Assembly: GCF_003217515.1 (NCBI RefSeq)
Contig: NZ_QJSX01000001.1
Location: forward strand, 310,001 to 374,000
Reading direction: 5' to 3'
DNA: 64,000 nt
DNA from: Deinococcus yavapaiensis KR-236
GTDB lineage: Bacteria; Deinococcota; Deinococci; Deinococcales; Deinococcaceae
Shown here: positions 1 through 7,844 of the stretch, piece by piece
Layout of the letters: every line of letters begins with the position of its first letter
How positions within the stretch are numbered: position 1 is the first letter of the stretch
Made by a program: the position numbers and the translations under genes
Notes under the pieces: model-generated
Database searches by the model: none
Told to the model about the DNA's origin: nothing
What the model saw: the letters and a program-made list of their open reading frames with translations, nothing else

Positions 1-1351
1 GGCCGGCCTCGTCGACGAGGGTCAGCATCGGGGGCGTTCCCTCGTAGCCGAGGAAGGACGCCGCGACGGGCCGCGTGTACACGGGATCGGCGGGCTCCAG
101 GTACTTCTTGACGCGCGAGGCGAGCGTCGGATCGAACGTGCGCCACACGAGGTCGCCCGCGCGAACGCGTGAAGGATCGACGGCGCCGCGTCCGAAGCGC
201 ACTTCCACGACGCGGCCCGGAGCGGCGTCCTCGAGTTTGCGCTGCTCGTCGAAAAGGCCGAAGACGTGGCCGCCCTCTTCACGCTCGCCGGGGCTGCGCC
301 AGTTCGCCGCGTCGAACACGAGGCCGTCTCCGAGACGCACCCGTTCGCTGAGGCGTACGAGGACGCCCGTTCGCGTGACGTTCAACACTTCGCCGACGCG
401 AACGCCTCGGTGCCTCGGGGCGCGGCCGCGCACGACGGTTTGATGGTTCGTGCCGGAGATGAAGTGCGGCCCGAGCCCGCGCGAGTACACCTGTTCGAGG
501 TCGCGCTCCTCTTCGTCGGTGATGGACAGCGGGCGGCCTTCCCACGCCTCGTCGATCGCCTTGCGGTACGCGCTCGTCGTGAGCGCCGTGTACTCGGCGT
601 CCTTGTAGCGCCCCTCGATTTTGAGGCAGTGCACGCCGATCCGCACGAGGTCGGGCACTTGCTGCAACGCGTACAAGTCGCCGGGCGACAGTAGGTAGCG
701 GGCGTCGCCGAGATCGCGCCGCTCGTCGTCCACGACGAGGTCGTACGGCAAGCGGCACGCTTGGGCGCATTGACCGCGGTTGGCGCTGCGTCCGCCCCAC
801 GCCTCGCTGGAAAAGCACTGGCCCGAGTAGCTGACACACAACGCGCCGTGCACGAAGGTCTCGAGTTCGATGTCGGTCGCCTTCGCGATGCGCTCGATGT
901 CGAGCAAGCTGAGTTCTCGACCCAAGACGACGCGGCTCGCTCCGAAGCGCCGAGCGAGCTCGGCGCCTTCTGCGGACGTGATGCTCATCTGCGTCGAGCC
1001 GTGAATCGGAAGGTCGGGAACGAGGTCGTGGGCGATCTTCGCCACGCCGAGGTCCTGCACGATGATCGAGTCCGCGCCGGATTGCGCGATGTGCACGAGT
1101 TGCTTTTCGGCGTTCTTGAGTTCGCGGTCGAACACGAGGACGTTGAAGGTCACGAAGCCCAGCACGCCGCGGGTGTGCAGATAACGCATGACGTCGGGCA
1201 GTTCTTCGCTGGAAAAACCGACCTTCGCCCGCGCGTGAAAGGCGTCGAGGCCGAAGTACACGGCGTCCGCGCCCGCCTCCACGGCCGCCTTGAGTTGCGG
1301 CCATCCTCCGGCGGGGCTCATCAGTTCGGGCTTCACGGGCGTACGAGGCAT
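1..1351 (-). CDS. U32 family peptidase / collagenase-like protein (3' end outside window)
   Basis: The visible 450 residues begin MPRTPVKPELMSPAGG and form the TIM-barrel-like half of peptidase U32 proteins. The family signature is present around residues 164-179, with ETFVHGALCVSYSGQC, followed by a second cysteine pair (GQCAQAC). Relatives include YegQ/TrhP (tRNA hydroxylation) and UbiU/V; the protease label is historical and the substrate cannot be told here. The start is the ATG at 1351, 8 bases after a TAGACT -10-like element, which fits a leaderless mRNA. The gene runs off the left edge, so the C-terminal domain is not seen. The family call is firm, the precise role is not. Confidence 0.9.
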   Translation of the reverse strand, partial: MPRTPVKPELMSPAGGWPQLKAAVEAGADAVYFGLDAFHARAKVGFSSEELPDVMRYLHTRGVLGFVTFNVLVFDRELKNAEKQLVHIAQSGADSIIVQDLGVAKIAHDLVPDLPIHGSTQMSITSAEGAELARRFGASRVVLGRELSLLDIERIAKATDIELETFVHGALCVSYSGQCFSSEAWGGRSANRGQCAQACRLPYDLVVDDERRDLGDARYLLSPGDLYALQQVPDLVRIGVHCLKIEGRYKDAEYTALTTSAYRKAIDEAWEGRPLSITDEEERDLEQVYSRGLGPHFISGTNHQTVVRGRAPRHRGVRVGEVLNVTRTGVLVRLSERVRLGDGLVFDAANWRSPGEREEGGHVFGLFDEQRKLEDAAPGRVVEVRFGRGAVDPSRVRAGDLVWRTFDPTLASRVKKYLEPADPVYTRPVAASFLGYEGTPPMLTLVDEAG

Positions 1352-1413
1352 AACGAGACAGTCTAAAGGATGCCTTCACGGCCGAACAGGAAGCGCGTCA
1401 CTGCTCGCGACGG

Positions 1414-1623
1414 TCATCCGCCGGATCGTTCGGACCTCTCGAAGCGCTCGGACAGGATGAAGAACGTCGGAGCCCACAGCCCGATGAAAATACCGAATCG
1501 TTCGGCGTGCGCCGCGTCCTTGTCACGGCCGCCCGAGGCGCCCCAAACGATGATCGATCCGAGGATCGAAGCGAAACCGGCCCACAAGCAGACGCGCGAC
1601 AACTTGACTTCGTTTGCGTTCAT
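1414..1623 (-). CDS. small two-helix membrane protein, unknown function
   Basis: A 69-residue protein starting MNANEVKLSRVCLWAG with two hydrophobic segments (about residues 9-29 and 44-61) separated by a charged loop (SGGRDKDAAHAER). The start is chosen at 1623 because GGAGGA lies 5 bases upstream; an earlier ATG at 1641 has no such site. It resembles the many short inner-membrane proteins of Deinococcus, but I recognise no family. It lies on the same strand as the U32 gene, with about 60 bases between them. Confidence 0.6.
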   Translation of the reverse strand: MNANEVKLSRVCLWAGFASILGSIIVWGASGGRDKDAAHAERFGIFIGLWAPTFFILSERFERSERSGG

Positions 1624-1683
1624 ACGTCCTCCGCTCGCCATGGTCATGCAAAGGCGGCGCGAAGAGTGCACGATGTGCGACGC

Positions 1684-1953
1684 TCAAGACCTTAGCGCGA
1701 GCTTGAGGCCCTTCACACCGCCGGGCAGATGCGTCGCTTCCACCCCGTCGGCGAGAAGGTACATCGCGGCGACGCGAGACCTCACGCCGATCTCGCACAC
1801 GACGACGACGCGGCCCGTGATTCCGTGTCCGCCCTTCTCGATCTTTTCGAGGCTGCTCACGAGAATCTCGTTCGGAATGAGCGTCTCCAGCGGGTCCTTC
1901 CAGCGAAGTTCCTGCGGGCGGATGTCGACGACGACGACGTCGGGAGAAATCAC
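1684..1953 (-). CDS. rhodanese-like domain protein
   Basis: An 89-residue single rhodanese domain. It has the usual VVVVDIRPQEL start of the fold and the active-site strand VVVVCEIGVRSRVAA, where the catalytic cysteine is followed by E-I-G-V-R-S. The start is taken as GTG at 1953, because a TACACT -10 element ends 6 bases before it (leaderless); a longer frame to 1995 would place residues upstream of the domain and inside the divergent promoter. It is divergent from a second rhodanese at 2030. Probable sulfur-transfer or sulfur-carrier role; substrate unknown. Confidence 0.75.
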   Translation of the reverse strand: MISPDVVVVDIRPQELRWKDPLETLIPNEILVSSLEKIEKGGHGITGRVVVVCEIGVRSRVAAMYLLADGVEATHLPGGVKGLKLALRS

Positions 1954-2016
1954 GGAGTCAGTGTACGCCGAACGCGCGTCTCGCGCGAAAGGCACATTCC
2001 TAGCGTTTCGCTCGGG

Positions 2017-2022
2017 TATGCT
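2017..2022 (+). promoter_or_regulatory. -10 element of leaderless rhodanese-sufT transcript
   Basis: TATGCT lies 7 bases before the ATG at 2030, leaving no room for a ribosome binding site. The same hexamer and spacing occur before the GH2 gene at 36802. Confidence 0.6.
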
Positions 2023-2029
2023 TTATTCC

Positions 2030-2341
2030 ATGGAAGAAGTGACTCCTCAAGAAGGTCTTCGTCTCGTTCAGCAAGGCGCGTTGTTGCTGGACGTGCGCGA
2101 ATCGAACGAGTTCGAGGAAGTGCACGCCGAAGGCGCGCAGCTCATGCCGCTCTCGTCGTTTCAGCAGACGTACGACGAGCTCGACAAGGACCGCGACATC
2201 GTCGTGATCTGCCGCTCGGGCGCCCGAAGCGCACAAGCCGCGCAGTTTTTGCTGCAGCAAGGCTACAACGCGGTGAATTTGCAAGGTGGCACGATGGCGT
2301 GGGAGCAAGCAGGGCTGCCCGTCGAAAGGAAGGACGCGTGA
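2030..2341 (+). CDS. rhodanese-like sulfurtransferase
   Basis: A 103-residue rhodanese domain starting MEEVTPQEGLRLVQQG. The active-site loop is VVICRSGARSAQAAQ, with the catalytic cysteine in CRSGARS, typical of GlpE/PspE-type single-domain sulfurtransferases. The ATG at 2030 sits 7 bases after TATGCT, so the mRNA is probably leaderless. The stop codon overlaps the GTG of the next gene (GTGA), so the two proteins are translationally coupled. The pairing with a SufT/MIP18-type factor suggests sulfur delivery for iron-sulfur cluster work, which is inference. Confidence 0.85.
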   Translation: MEEVTPQEGLRLVQQGALLLDVRESNEFEEVHAEGAQLMPLSSFQQTYDELDKDRDIVVICRSGARSAQAAQFLLQQGYNAVNLQGGTMAWEQAGLPVERKDA

Positions 2342-2697
2342 CGCAGGACATGACCCAGGAAACGAACGACGCGAGCACCTCGCTCCCGACCGAAGCTCAG
2401 GTGCGCGAGGCGATGAAGATCGTCAAGGACCCCGAGATTCCCGTGAACGTCGTCGATCTCGGCCTCGTGTACGACGTGGAGATCAACGAGGGGGGCGCGG
2501 TGGACATCACCATGACCCTCACGTCCGTCGGTTGCCCCGTGCAGGACATGATTCGCGCGGACGCGGAACTCGCCGTGATGCGCGTCGACGGCGTCACGCA
2601 AGTCAACGTGGACTTCGTGTGGTCGCCGCCGTGGAGCCCGGACAAGATGAGCGAGGACGGCAAGCGCCAGATGCGGATGTTCGGCTTCAACGTCTGA
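2338..2697 (+). CDS. MIP18/DUF59 family iron-sulfur assembly factor (SufT-like)
   Basis: A 119-residue protein with the family motif DPEIPVNVVDLGLVYDVEI and the downstream TLTSVGCPVQ, where the conserved cysteine lies in GCP. Members (SufT, PaaD, the MIP18 domain) assist iron-sulfur cluster maturation and carriage. The start is taken as the GTG at 2338, which overlaps the upstream rhodanese stop; the in-frame ATG at 2350 is a possible alternative. A strong terminator follows 25 bases after the stop. It is separate from the sufCBD operon at 15.2-18.8 kb, so it may act as an accessory carrier for that system. Confidence 0.88.
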   Translation: MTQDMTQETNDASTSLPTEAQVREAMKIVKDPEIPVNVVDLGLVYDVEINEGGAVDITMTLTSVGCPVQDMIRADAELAVMRVDGVTQVNVDFVWSPPWSPDKMSEDGKRQMRMFGFNV

Positions 2698-2721
2698 GCA
2701 GGCTCCACCCGCTTCCTTCGA

Positions 2722-2752
2722 CCCCCTCGCCCATGATGGGCGAGGGGGTTTT
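2722..2752 (+). terminator. rho-independent terminator after sufT-like gene
   Basis: An 11-bp perfect stem, CCCCCTCGCCC with GGGCGAGGGGG around ATGAT, is followed by TTTTGCTT. It also separates this operon from the convergent fasciclin gene. Confidence 0.85.
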
Positions 2753-2763
2753 GCTTGGGCCGT

Positions 2764-3249
2764 TCAGTTCGCCGGGGGTAGGAGCACCGTGTCGATGACG
2801 TGGACGACGCCGTTGCTGGCGGCGATGTCGGTTTGCGTGACGTTGGCGTTGTTGATGCGAACTCGGCTGCCGTTCACGGCAATCGTGACGTTCGAGCCTT
2901 GCGAGGTGCGCGCGGAGCGCAGACGCACGACTTGCGCGGCGGTCACGTGGCCGGGCACGACGTGATACAGCAGGACGCGCCGGAGCGCGGCGGGATCGTT
3001 GAGAAGCGCCTGCAGCTGCGCGGCGGGCACCTTGGCGAACGCCGCGTTCGTGGGCGCGAAGACCGTGAAGGAGCCCGAGCCGCTCAAAGTCTCGGCCAAG
3101 CCGGCGGCTTGCACGGCTTGCAGCAGCGTGGAGAAGTTGGGGTCGGACGCGACGATGCCGGCGATCGTGGTGTTCGCGCCACCTCCGGCGAGGGCGGCAG
3201 GGCCTGTGAGCAGAGCGAGGGTCAGCGAAGCAGCAATCAACTTTTTCAT
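2764..3249 (-). CDS. secreted fasciclin (FAS1) domain protein
   Basis: 161 residues. An N-terminal signal peptide (MKKLIAASLTLALLTGPAALA) is followed by one complete FAS1 domain, about residues 27-159. FAS1 hallmarks are visible: FTVFAPTNAAFAKVP (H1-like box), LLYHVVPG, and the closing NGVVHVIDTVLLPP. FAS1 proteins act in cell-surface adhesion or as extracellular binding modules. A good site (AAAGGA) precedes the ATG. A 12-bp inverted repeat at 3286-3315 lies about 40 bases upstream and may regulate it. Confidence 0.92.
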   Translation of the reverse strand: MKKLIAASLTLALLTGPAALAGGGANTTIAGIVASDPNFSTLLQAVQAAGLAETLSGSGSFTVFAPTNAAFAKVPAAQLQALLNDPAALRRVLLYHVVPGHVTAAQVVRLRSARTSQGSNVTIAVNGSRVRINNANVTQTDIAASNGVVHVIDTVLLPPAN

Positions 3250-3285
3250 GGCATATCCTTTCGGGCCGCACTGACACGATGTTTT

Positions 3286-3315
3286 GCGGCCTCCGACGTT
3301 ATTGTCGAAGGCCGC
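3286..3315. repeat. inverted repeat upstream of the fasciclin gene
   Basis: GCGGCCTCCGAC and GTCGAAGGCCGC pair over 12 positions with one mismatch around a GTTATT loop. There is no T-run on either strand, so an operator or leader hairpin is more likely than a terminator. Confidence 0.45.
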
Positions 3316-3421
3316 CGAGCGCCGAAACGTACCATTTCGCCGAGTTCACGACCGAATTGTCGCGGAGCGTTTCATCTTGGTGGATCGCCCGCCACAAATG
3401 GAAACGGGACGCACCGCGAAC

Positions 3422-3590
3422 TCGATCGTCGGGACCGAACGGGCTCACGGTCGGCCCGAGGGCGGCGCTCCTCACGAGGGGCAGCAGGGCGTGGCCGAAA
3501 ATGCCGACACCCACCGACGGACACAAGTCCACGCCGATGAGCGGCCCGAGCTGACGCCCGAGGGCGAGCGCCGACAAGTTGAGGCCCGTG
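3422..3590 (-). pseudogene. decayed 3' fragment of an MFS transporter gene
   Basis: On the minus strand this stretch reads GLNLSALALGRQLGPLIG followed by a degraded helix and ends FGPDD. It lines up with the last 60 codons of the intact exporter at 5051-6274, which reads GLNASALALGRMFGPLIG and ends FGTDD. The fragment lacks 6 codons in the last helix, and its stop codon has mutated (tca to tcg on the plus strand). No homology is visible upstream of it. The two copies lie in the same orientation on either side of the phospholipase D gene, as if left by a tandem duplication or a recombination event. Confidence 0.75.
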
Positions 3591-3656
3591 TTGCTCGTGG
3601 CGAGTGCGGACCTTTTCTTGGCCGTCGGGGTTCGGACGGTTTCGTCCGCGCCTCCG

Positions 3657-3662
3657 TACAAT
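3657..3662 (+). promoter_or_regulatory. -10 element of leaderless PLD gene
   Basis: TACAAT is followed by 6 bases and then GTG at 3669. No convincing -35 was found at the usual distance. Confidence 0.55.
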
Positions 3663-3668
3663 GCGGGC

Positions 3669-5033
3669 GTGCCTCCAAATCGATCCTCCGTGTTCGTGAC
3701 GAGCGGGTCGTACCCGCCGCGTGACGGCCACTCGGTGACGCTGCTCGTCGATGGCGAGCCCGCCTTTCGCCGTATTTGCGAAGCGATCGAAGCCGCGCGT
3801 TTCGACGTGTGGGTGACGATCACGTTCCTTTGGTCGTCCTTTCGCATGCCCGACGGCCGAGAAGCGCTCGACGTGCTCGAATGCGCCGCGAAGCGCGGCG
3901 TGAACGTGCGCGTCCTCTTTTGGCGCCCCGACGACGAGACGGCGTCGCTTCGTCGAAACGCGTGGTGGGGTTCACCCGAACACTTCGACGAGCTTCGGCG
4001 GCGCGGCTCGCCGCTGCACGTTCGTTGGGACCGCGCGCAAGGCGGCTTCTGTCAGCATCAGAAGTCTTGGCTGGTCGATCCCGGCGAGGACGACGGCGTG
4101 GCGTTCGTGGGCGGCATCAACCTCAACCCTCATTCGGTCGTGTCGCCCGGCCATCACGGCGAAGGGCAAAATCACGACGTGTACGTGGAAGTGCGAGGAC
4201 CGTGCGTCGGAGACGTGGCGCACAACTTCGTGCAGCGCTGGAACGAGGCGAGCGAGCGGCGCGCGGCCGACGGGCATTGGAACGGCGAGGACGAGTTGCC
4301 GTTCCCGGCCCGCCTTCCGAAGCCGCGCGGCACGGCGACGGTGCAAGTGCAGCGAACGATTCACGCGGGCCGTGTGGCACACGGTCGCCCGCCCGTGGAC
4401 GGCGCGGAATTCGACATCGCGCTCGGAGAGCGCTCTGTTCTCGACGGAGTGCTGCGCGCGCTGGGATTCGCGCGCCGTTCGATCTATGTCGAGCAGCAGT
4501 ACGTGGAGGTCCTCGAGGTCGTCGAGGCGTTGCACGCCGCGTGCGCGCGCGGCGTGGAGGTGGTGTTGGTGATGCCGAGCGAACCGGCGGTGGGGCCCGA
4601 CGCCTACCGATCGCCCGAGCGCCGCGCGTTCCTCGAGCGGCGCTCGGCGTTGGGCTCGTACGCGAACTTCACGCTTTGCGGCTTGGCCGGATCGAGCGAG
4701 GACGGACGACGGGCGCCCGTCTACGTCCACGCGAAACTCTTGCTCGTGGACGACGTGTGCGCCGTGGTCGGCTCGGCGAATTGGCATCGCTTTTCGTTGT
4801 TCGGCAACGCCGAGTTGAACGTGGCGATCCACGACGTGCCGTCGGCGCGGGCGTTTCGCGTCGCGCTGTTCGAGGAGCATCTCGGCGAGGACACCGCGCA
4901 CCTGGACGACTTGGAGGCGCTGGGTCGCTTCAAGGCGGTCGCTCGCGCCAACCGCGAGAGGTTGGCGCGAGGTGACCCCGCGTGGCAGGGCCTCGTGTTC
5001 GCGGCGGACGTGGCGCGGTACGGCGTGACGTAG
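3669..5033 (+). CDS. phospholipase D / cardiolipin synthase family protein
   Basis: 454 residues with two HKD motifs. The first is HQKSWLVD (His130, Lys132, Asp137) followed by GGIN; the second is HAKLLLVD (His354, Lys356, Asp361) followed by GSAN. Both halves of the active site are therefore intact, as in phosphatidyltransferases and phospholipases D. There is no transmembrane anchor like that of ClsA, so it resembles ClsB-type or soluble PLD enzymes. The GTG start at 3669 follows a TACAAT -10 by 6 bases; a longer in-frame extension to 3579 would run through the pseudogene and promoter. It is convergent with the MFS gene, 17 bases apart. Substrate not determinable. Confidence 0.9.
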   Translation: MPPNRSSVFVTSGSYPPRDGHSVTLLVDGEPAFRRICEAIEAARFDVWVTITFLWSSFRMPDGREALDVLECAAKRGVNVRVLFWRPDDETASLRRNAWWGSPEHFDELRRRGSPLHVRWDRAQGGFCQHQKSWLVDPGEDDGVAFVGGINLNPHSVVSPGHHGEGQNHDVYVEVRGPCVGDVAHNFVQRWNEASERRAADGHWNGEDELPFPARLPKPRGTATVQVQRTIHAGRVAHGRPPVDGAEFDIALGERSVLDGVLRALGFARRSIYVEQQYVEVLEVVEALHAACARGVEVVLVMPSEPAVGPDAYRSPERRAFLERRSALGSYANFTLCGLAGSSEDGRRAPVYVHAKLLLVDDVCAVVGSANWHRFSLFGNAELNVAIHDVPSARAFRVALFEEHLGEDTAHLDDLEALGRFKAVARANRERLARGDPAWQGLVFAADVARYGVT

Positions 5034-5050
5034 GCGGGCGAGCGTCGAAG

Positions 5051-6271
5051 TCAGTCGTCGGTGCCGAAGGCGTTCACCGTCGGCTTGAAGGCGGCGCCGC
5101 TCACGAGCAGCAGCAGCAACAGCAGGACGCCGCTGAAAATGTAGGGTCCGCTGACGCTGACTTGTTGGTAGAGCCCCGCGCCGATGAGCGGACCGAACAT
5201 TCTCCCGAGGGCGAGCGCCGAGGCGTTGAGACCCGCGATGCGGCCCTGTTCACGTTCGCTCGCGCCCAGACTCAAGGCTGCCGAGAGGCTCGGCGCGAGC
5301 AGGGCCGAGCCGACTCCGACGACGCCGAGCGCGAAGGTGATACTCCAAAAGTCCTGCCCGAGCGCGATGAGCAGCATGCCGCCTCCCATCACCACGAGGC
5401 CCGCATAGATGAGTGCGCGCGGCGCGAATTTCGTCGAGAGGGAGCGTAGGGCGCCTCCTTGCACGAGCGCGGCGAGCAAGCCGAACACCGTCAGCATGAA
5501 GCCGATCGTGCGAGTGGCGTCACGTCCCGACACGGCCAGGCGGTCTTGCACGAAAAAGCCGATGGTCTGCTCCATGCCGACCGACGCGAGGGTGTACAGC
5601 ATGGACACCACGAGCAGCAAGGCCACGCCGGGCCGGGCGAGCAGATCGAGCGAGAAGCGCGGCGTGAGGCGCTCCACGACCTCGTTCGGGCGGCGGCCTT
5701 CTTGCAACGCCGTCCGAGCGAACAGCGCCGTCAGGAGGCCGAGGCCCACCGAGAAGTACACGGGCGCGAGCAGCCCGAAGCTCGACAGGGCGGCGCTGAT
5801 GCTCGGTCCGAAGACCATGCCCAGACCGAGCGCGGCCCCGACGAGGCCCATGGCAGGCCCGCGGTTGTTCGCGTCGCCAAGGTCGGCGAGGTAGGCTTGC
5901 GCGGTCGGCAGGGTCGCGCTCGACAAGGCGCCTCCGATCGTGCGAGCGACGAGCAGGCCGAGAAACAACGGCCATCCCGACAGCGTGCCGTGCAATCCGA
6001 GCGTGGCGACGAGGCCGAACAGCGCGAACGACCCCGAGAAACCGACGAGCCCGAGCGTCAGGATCGGCTTGCGGCCCACGCGCTCCGAGCGTGCTTGCCA
6101 CAGCGGCGCCGTGAGAAATTGCATGAGGCTGTACGCGGTGCCGAGCAGACCCACTTCGGTTTCGCTCAAGCCGAGTCGTCTCGCGAGCGGGGCGAGGATC
6201 GGGAAGAGGACCGACAAGCCCAGCGTCGCCACGAACAGGGTCAGAAACAGGATGACGCGAGGGCGGCGCAC
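5051..6271 (-). CDS. MFS transporter (TetA/multidrug efflux type)
   Basis: About 406 residues with 12 predicted hydrophobic helices. The loop 2-3 motif is present as RSERVGRKPILTLG (G-x3-D-R-x-G-R-R family) and a cytoplasmic central loop (RRPNEVVERL) divides the two halves. The pattern is of the TetA/drug-efflux branch. Two adjacent GTG codons (6274 and 6271) can start it; the second lies 6 bases after a TAGCAT -10-like hexamer and is preferred on the leaderless pattern. A degraded copy of its 3' end lies at 3422-3590. The substrate is unknown. Confidence 0.88.
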   Translation of the reverse strand: MRRPRVILFLTLFVATLGLSVLFPILAPLARRLGLSETEVGLLGTAYSLMQFLTAPLWQARSERVGRKPILTLGLVGFSGSFALFGLVATLGLHGTLSGWPLFLGLLVARTIGGALSSATLPTAQAYLADLGDANNRGPAMGLVGAALGLGMVFGPSISAALSSFGLLAPVYFSVGLGLLTALFARTALQEGRRPNEVVERLTPRFSLDLLARPGVALLLVVSMLYTLASVGMEQTIGFFVQDRLAVSGRDATRTIGFMLTVFGLLAALVQGGALRSLSTKFAPRALIYAGLVVMGGGMLLIALGQDFWSITFALGVVGVGSALLAPSLSAALSLGASEREQGRIAGLNASALALGRMFGPLIGAGLYQQVSVSGPYIFSGVLLLLLLLVSGAAFKPTVNAFGTDD

Positions 6272-6387
6272 CACGGCATGCTAACAACGGGCCGAGGAGG
6301 CGTCAGGTCGCTTTGTCCCGCCCAGCGAGGACGCTGAGGAAGCTGACGCACGTGTTCGACTTCGACCTGATTGTGATTTTCGAAGTC

Positions 6388-6416
6388 TTGTCAAGTCCCT
6401 GAAGGACCCATATACT
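6388..6416 (+). promoter_or_regulatory. sigma-70 type promoter of malE
   Basis: TTGTCA (6388-6393) and TATACT (6411-6416) are separated by exactly 17 bases. Transcription would start near 6423 and leave an 80-base leader before malE. Confidence 0.85.
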
Positions 6417-6504
6417 TTGGTTGAGCATGAAGCAATACGGCTGTGCTGCTCGGTGACCCGAAGACGTGGAAACCCTGTCTTCCGTCACGCCAAGGAGTGA
6501 AGCT

Positions 6505-7698
6505 ATGAAGAAAGCACTGGGTCTTTCCCTGCTGTCCGTTGCCATGATGAGCCTCGGAAGCGCTTCCGCCGCCAAGATCACCGTTTGGACGCACTTCGAA
6601 GGGCCCGAACTTGCCTGGCTCAAGGATCAAGCGACCGCGTTCGAGCGTGCGACGAAGAACGACGTCGATATCGTCAGCGTGCCCTTCGGCACCATCCAAG
6701 ACAAGTTCATCCAAAGCGCGCCGCGTGGTCAAGGCGCGGACCTCCTCGTCAGCCAACCGCACGACCGTCTCGGCGCCTTCGCGGCCGCCGGCGTCATCGA
6801 GCCGTTGGACAAGTACATCACGAGCCGTACGGACCTGTCCAAAATCGCGCTTAGCACGATGACGTACAAGGGTCGCCTCTTCGGCCTCCCGATGTTCGCC
6901 GAAGCGGTCGGCGTCGTGTACAACAAGAAGCTCGTCAAGAGCGTTCCGACGAACTGGAACGACTTCATCAAGGTCGCTCAAGCGAATACCGGCAACGGCC
7001 GCTTCGGCTTCTTGTACGACATCGCCAACGCGTACTACAACTACGGCATCATCAACGCCTACGGCGGATACGTCTTCAAGAACAACAACGGTACCCTCGA
7101 CGTCAAGAACCTCGGGATCGCCAACGACGGCGCCGAGAAGGCGGCGAGCCTCCTGAACGACTTGCGCTACAAGTACAACCTCGTGCCCGAAGGGCTCGAC
7201 GACCAAGCGGCGCGCTCGGCGTTCCTCGATGGTCGCCTCGCGATGTACCTCACGGGCCCTTGGAACATGGGTGACATCAAGAAGGCCGGCATCGACTACG
7301 GCATCGCCCCCTTGCCCACGCCTCCGGGCGCCACGAGCAAGTGGAGCCCCTTCGTCGGCGTGCAGGGCATCATGCTCAGCGCCTACAGCAAGAACAAGAC
7401 GGTCGCCGCGCAGTTCGCGCGTCAACTCGTCACCTCGGACGCCCAAGTGAGCTTCAACAAGGCGGGCGGACGCCTGCCCGTGAGCCTCTCGGCGACCACG
7501 CGCCTCAAGAGCGACCCTGTCGTCGCGGGCTTCGGCAAGAACATCAATCTCGGCACGCCGATGCCCAACGTCGCGGAAATGGGCGCTGTGTGGGGCCCGT
7601 GGAGCAACGCGAACGCTCAAAGCGTCGCCAAGCCCAACGCGAACTTCAAGCAAATCCTGGATGCCGCGCAGAAAGAAATCAGCGCGAACATCAAGTAA
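6505..7698 (+). CDS. malE: maltose/maltodextrin ABC transporter substrate-binding protein MalE
   Basis: 397 residues. A signal peptide (MKKALGLSLLSVAMMSLGSASA) precedes the mature protein starting AKITVWTHFEG. Typical MalE features follow: a DLLVSQPHDRLGAFAAAGVIEPL hinge-region segment, YKGRLFGLPMFAEAVGVVYNKKL, and the ligand-cleft segment YLTGPWNMGDIKKAGIDYGIAPLP. Start chosen at 6505, with AAGGAGTG 5 bases upstream; a longer frame to 6466 is not supported. It binds maltose or maltodextrins in the cell envelope and delivers them to MalF/MalG, encoded next. A terminator-like hairpin follows and should leave malE more abundant than the permeases. No malK is in the window. Confidence 0.93.
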   Translation: MKKALGLSLLSVAMMSLGSASAAKITVWTHFEGPELAWLKDQATAFERATKNDVDIVSVPFGTIQDKFIQSAPRGQGADLLVSQPHDRLGAFAAAGVIEPLDKYITSRTDLSKIALSTMTYKGRLFGLPMFAEAVGVVYNKKLVKSVPTNWNDFIKVAQANTGNGRFGFLYDIANAYYNYGIINAYGGYVFKNNNGTLDVKNLGIANDGAEKAASLLNDLRYKYNLVPEGLDDQAARSAFLDGRLAMYLTGPWNMGDIKKAGIDYGIAPLPTPPGATSKWSPFVGVQGIMLSAYSKNKTVAAQFARQLVTSDAQVSFNKAGGRLPVSLSATTRLKSDPVVAGFGKNINLGTPMPNVAEMGAVWGPWSNANAQSVAKPNANFKQILDAAQKEISANIK

Positions 7699-7714
7699 GG
7701 TCGAGTCGTGTGTC

Positions 7715-7746
7715 AAGGGAAGGTCGTTTCGGCCTTCCCTTTTTTT
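7715..7746 (+). terminator. hairpin between malE and malF
   Basis: AAGGGAAGG pairs perfectly with CCTTCCCTT, followed by a run of seven T. It probably ends most malE transcripts. Read-through, or a weak promoter in 7750-7830 (TATAAG at 7793), would supply malFG. Confidence 0.85.
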
Positions 7747-7844
7747 GTGTCGATAGATAGTTTTTCGTTTCCTGTATCGTCTTGCGGGGCGATATAAGAA
7801 GGCGCAGAATAAGTTGATTTACTCAGAAGGAGGGACTATTTTCA

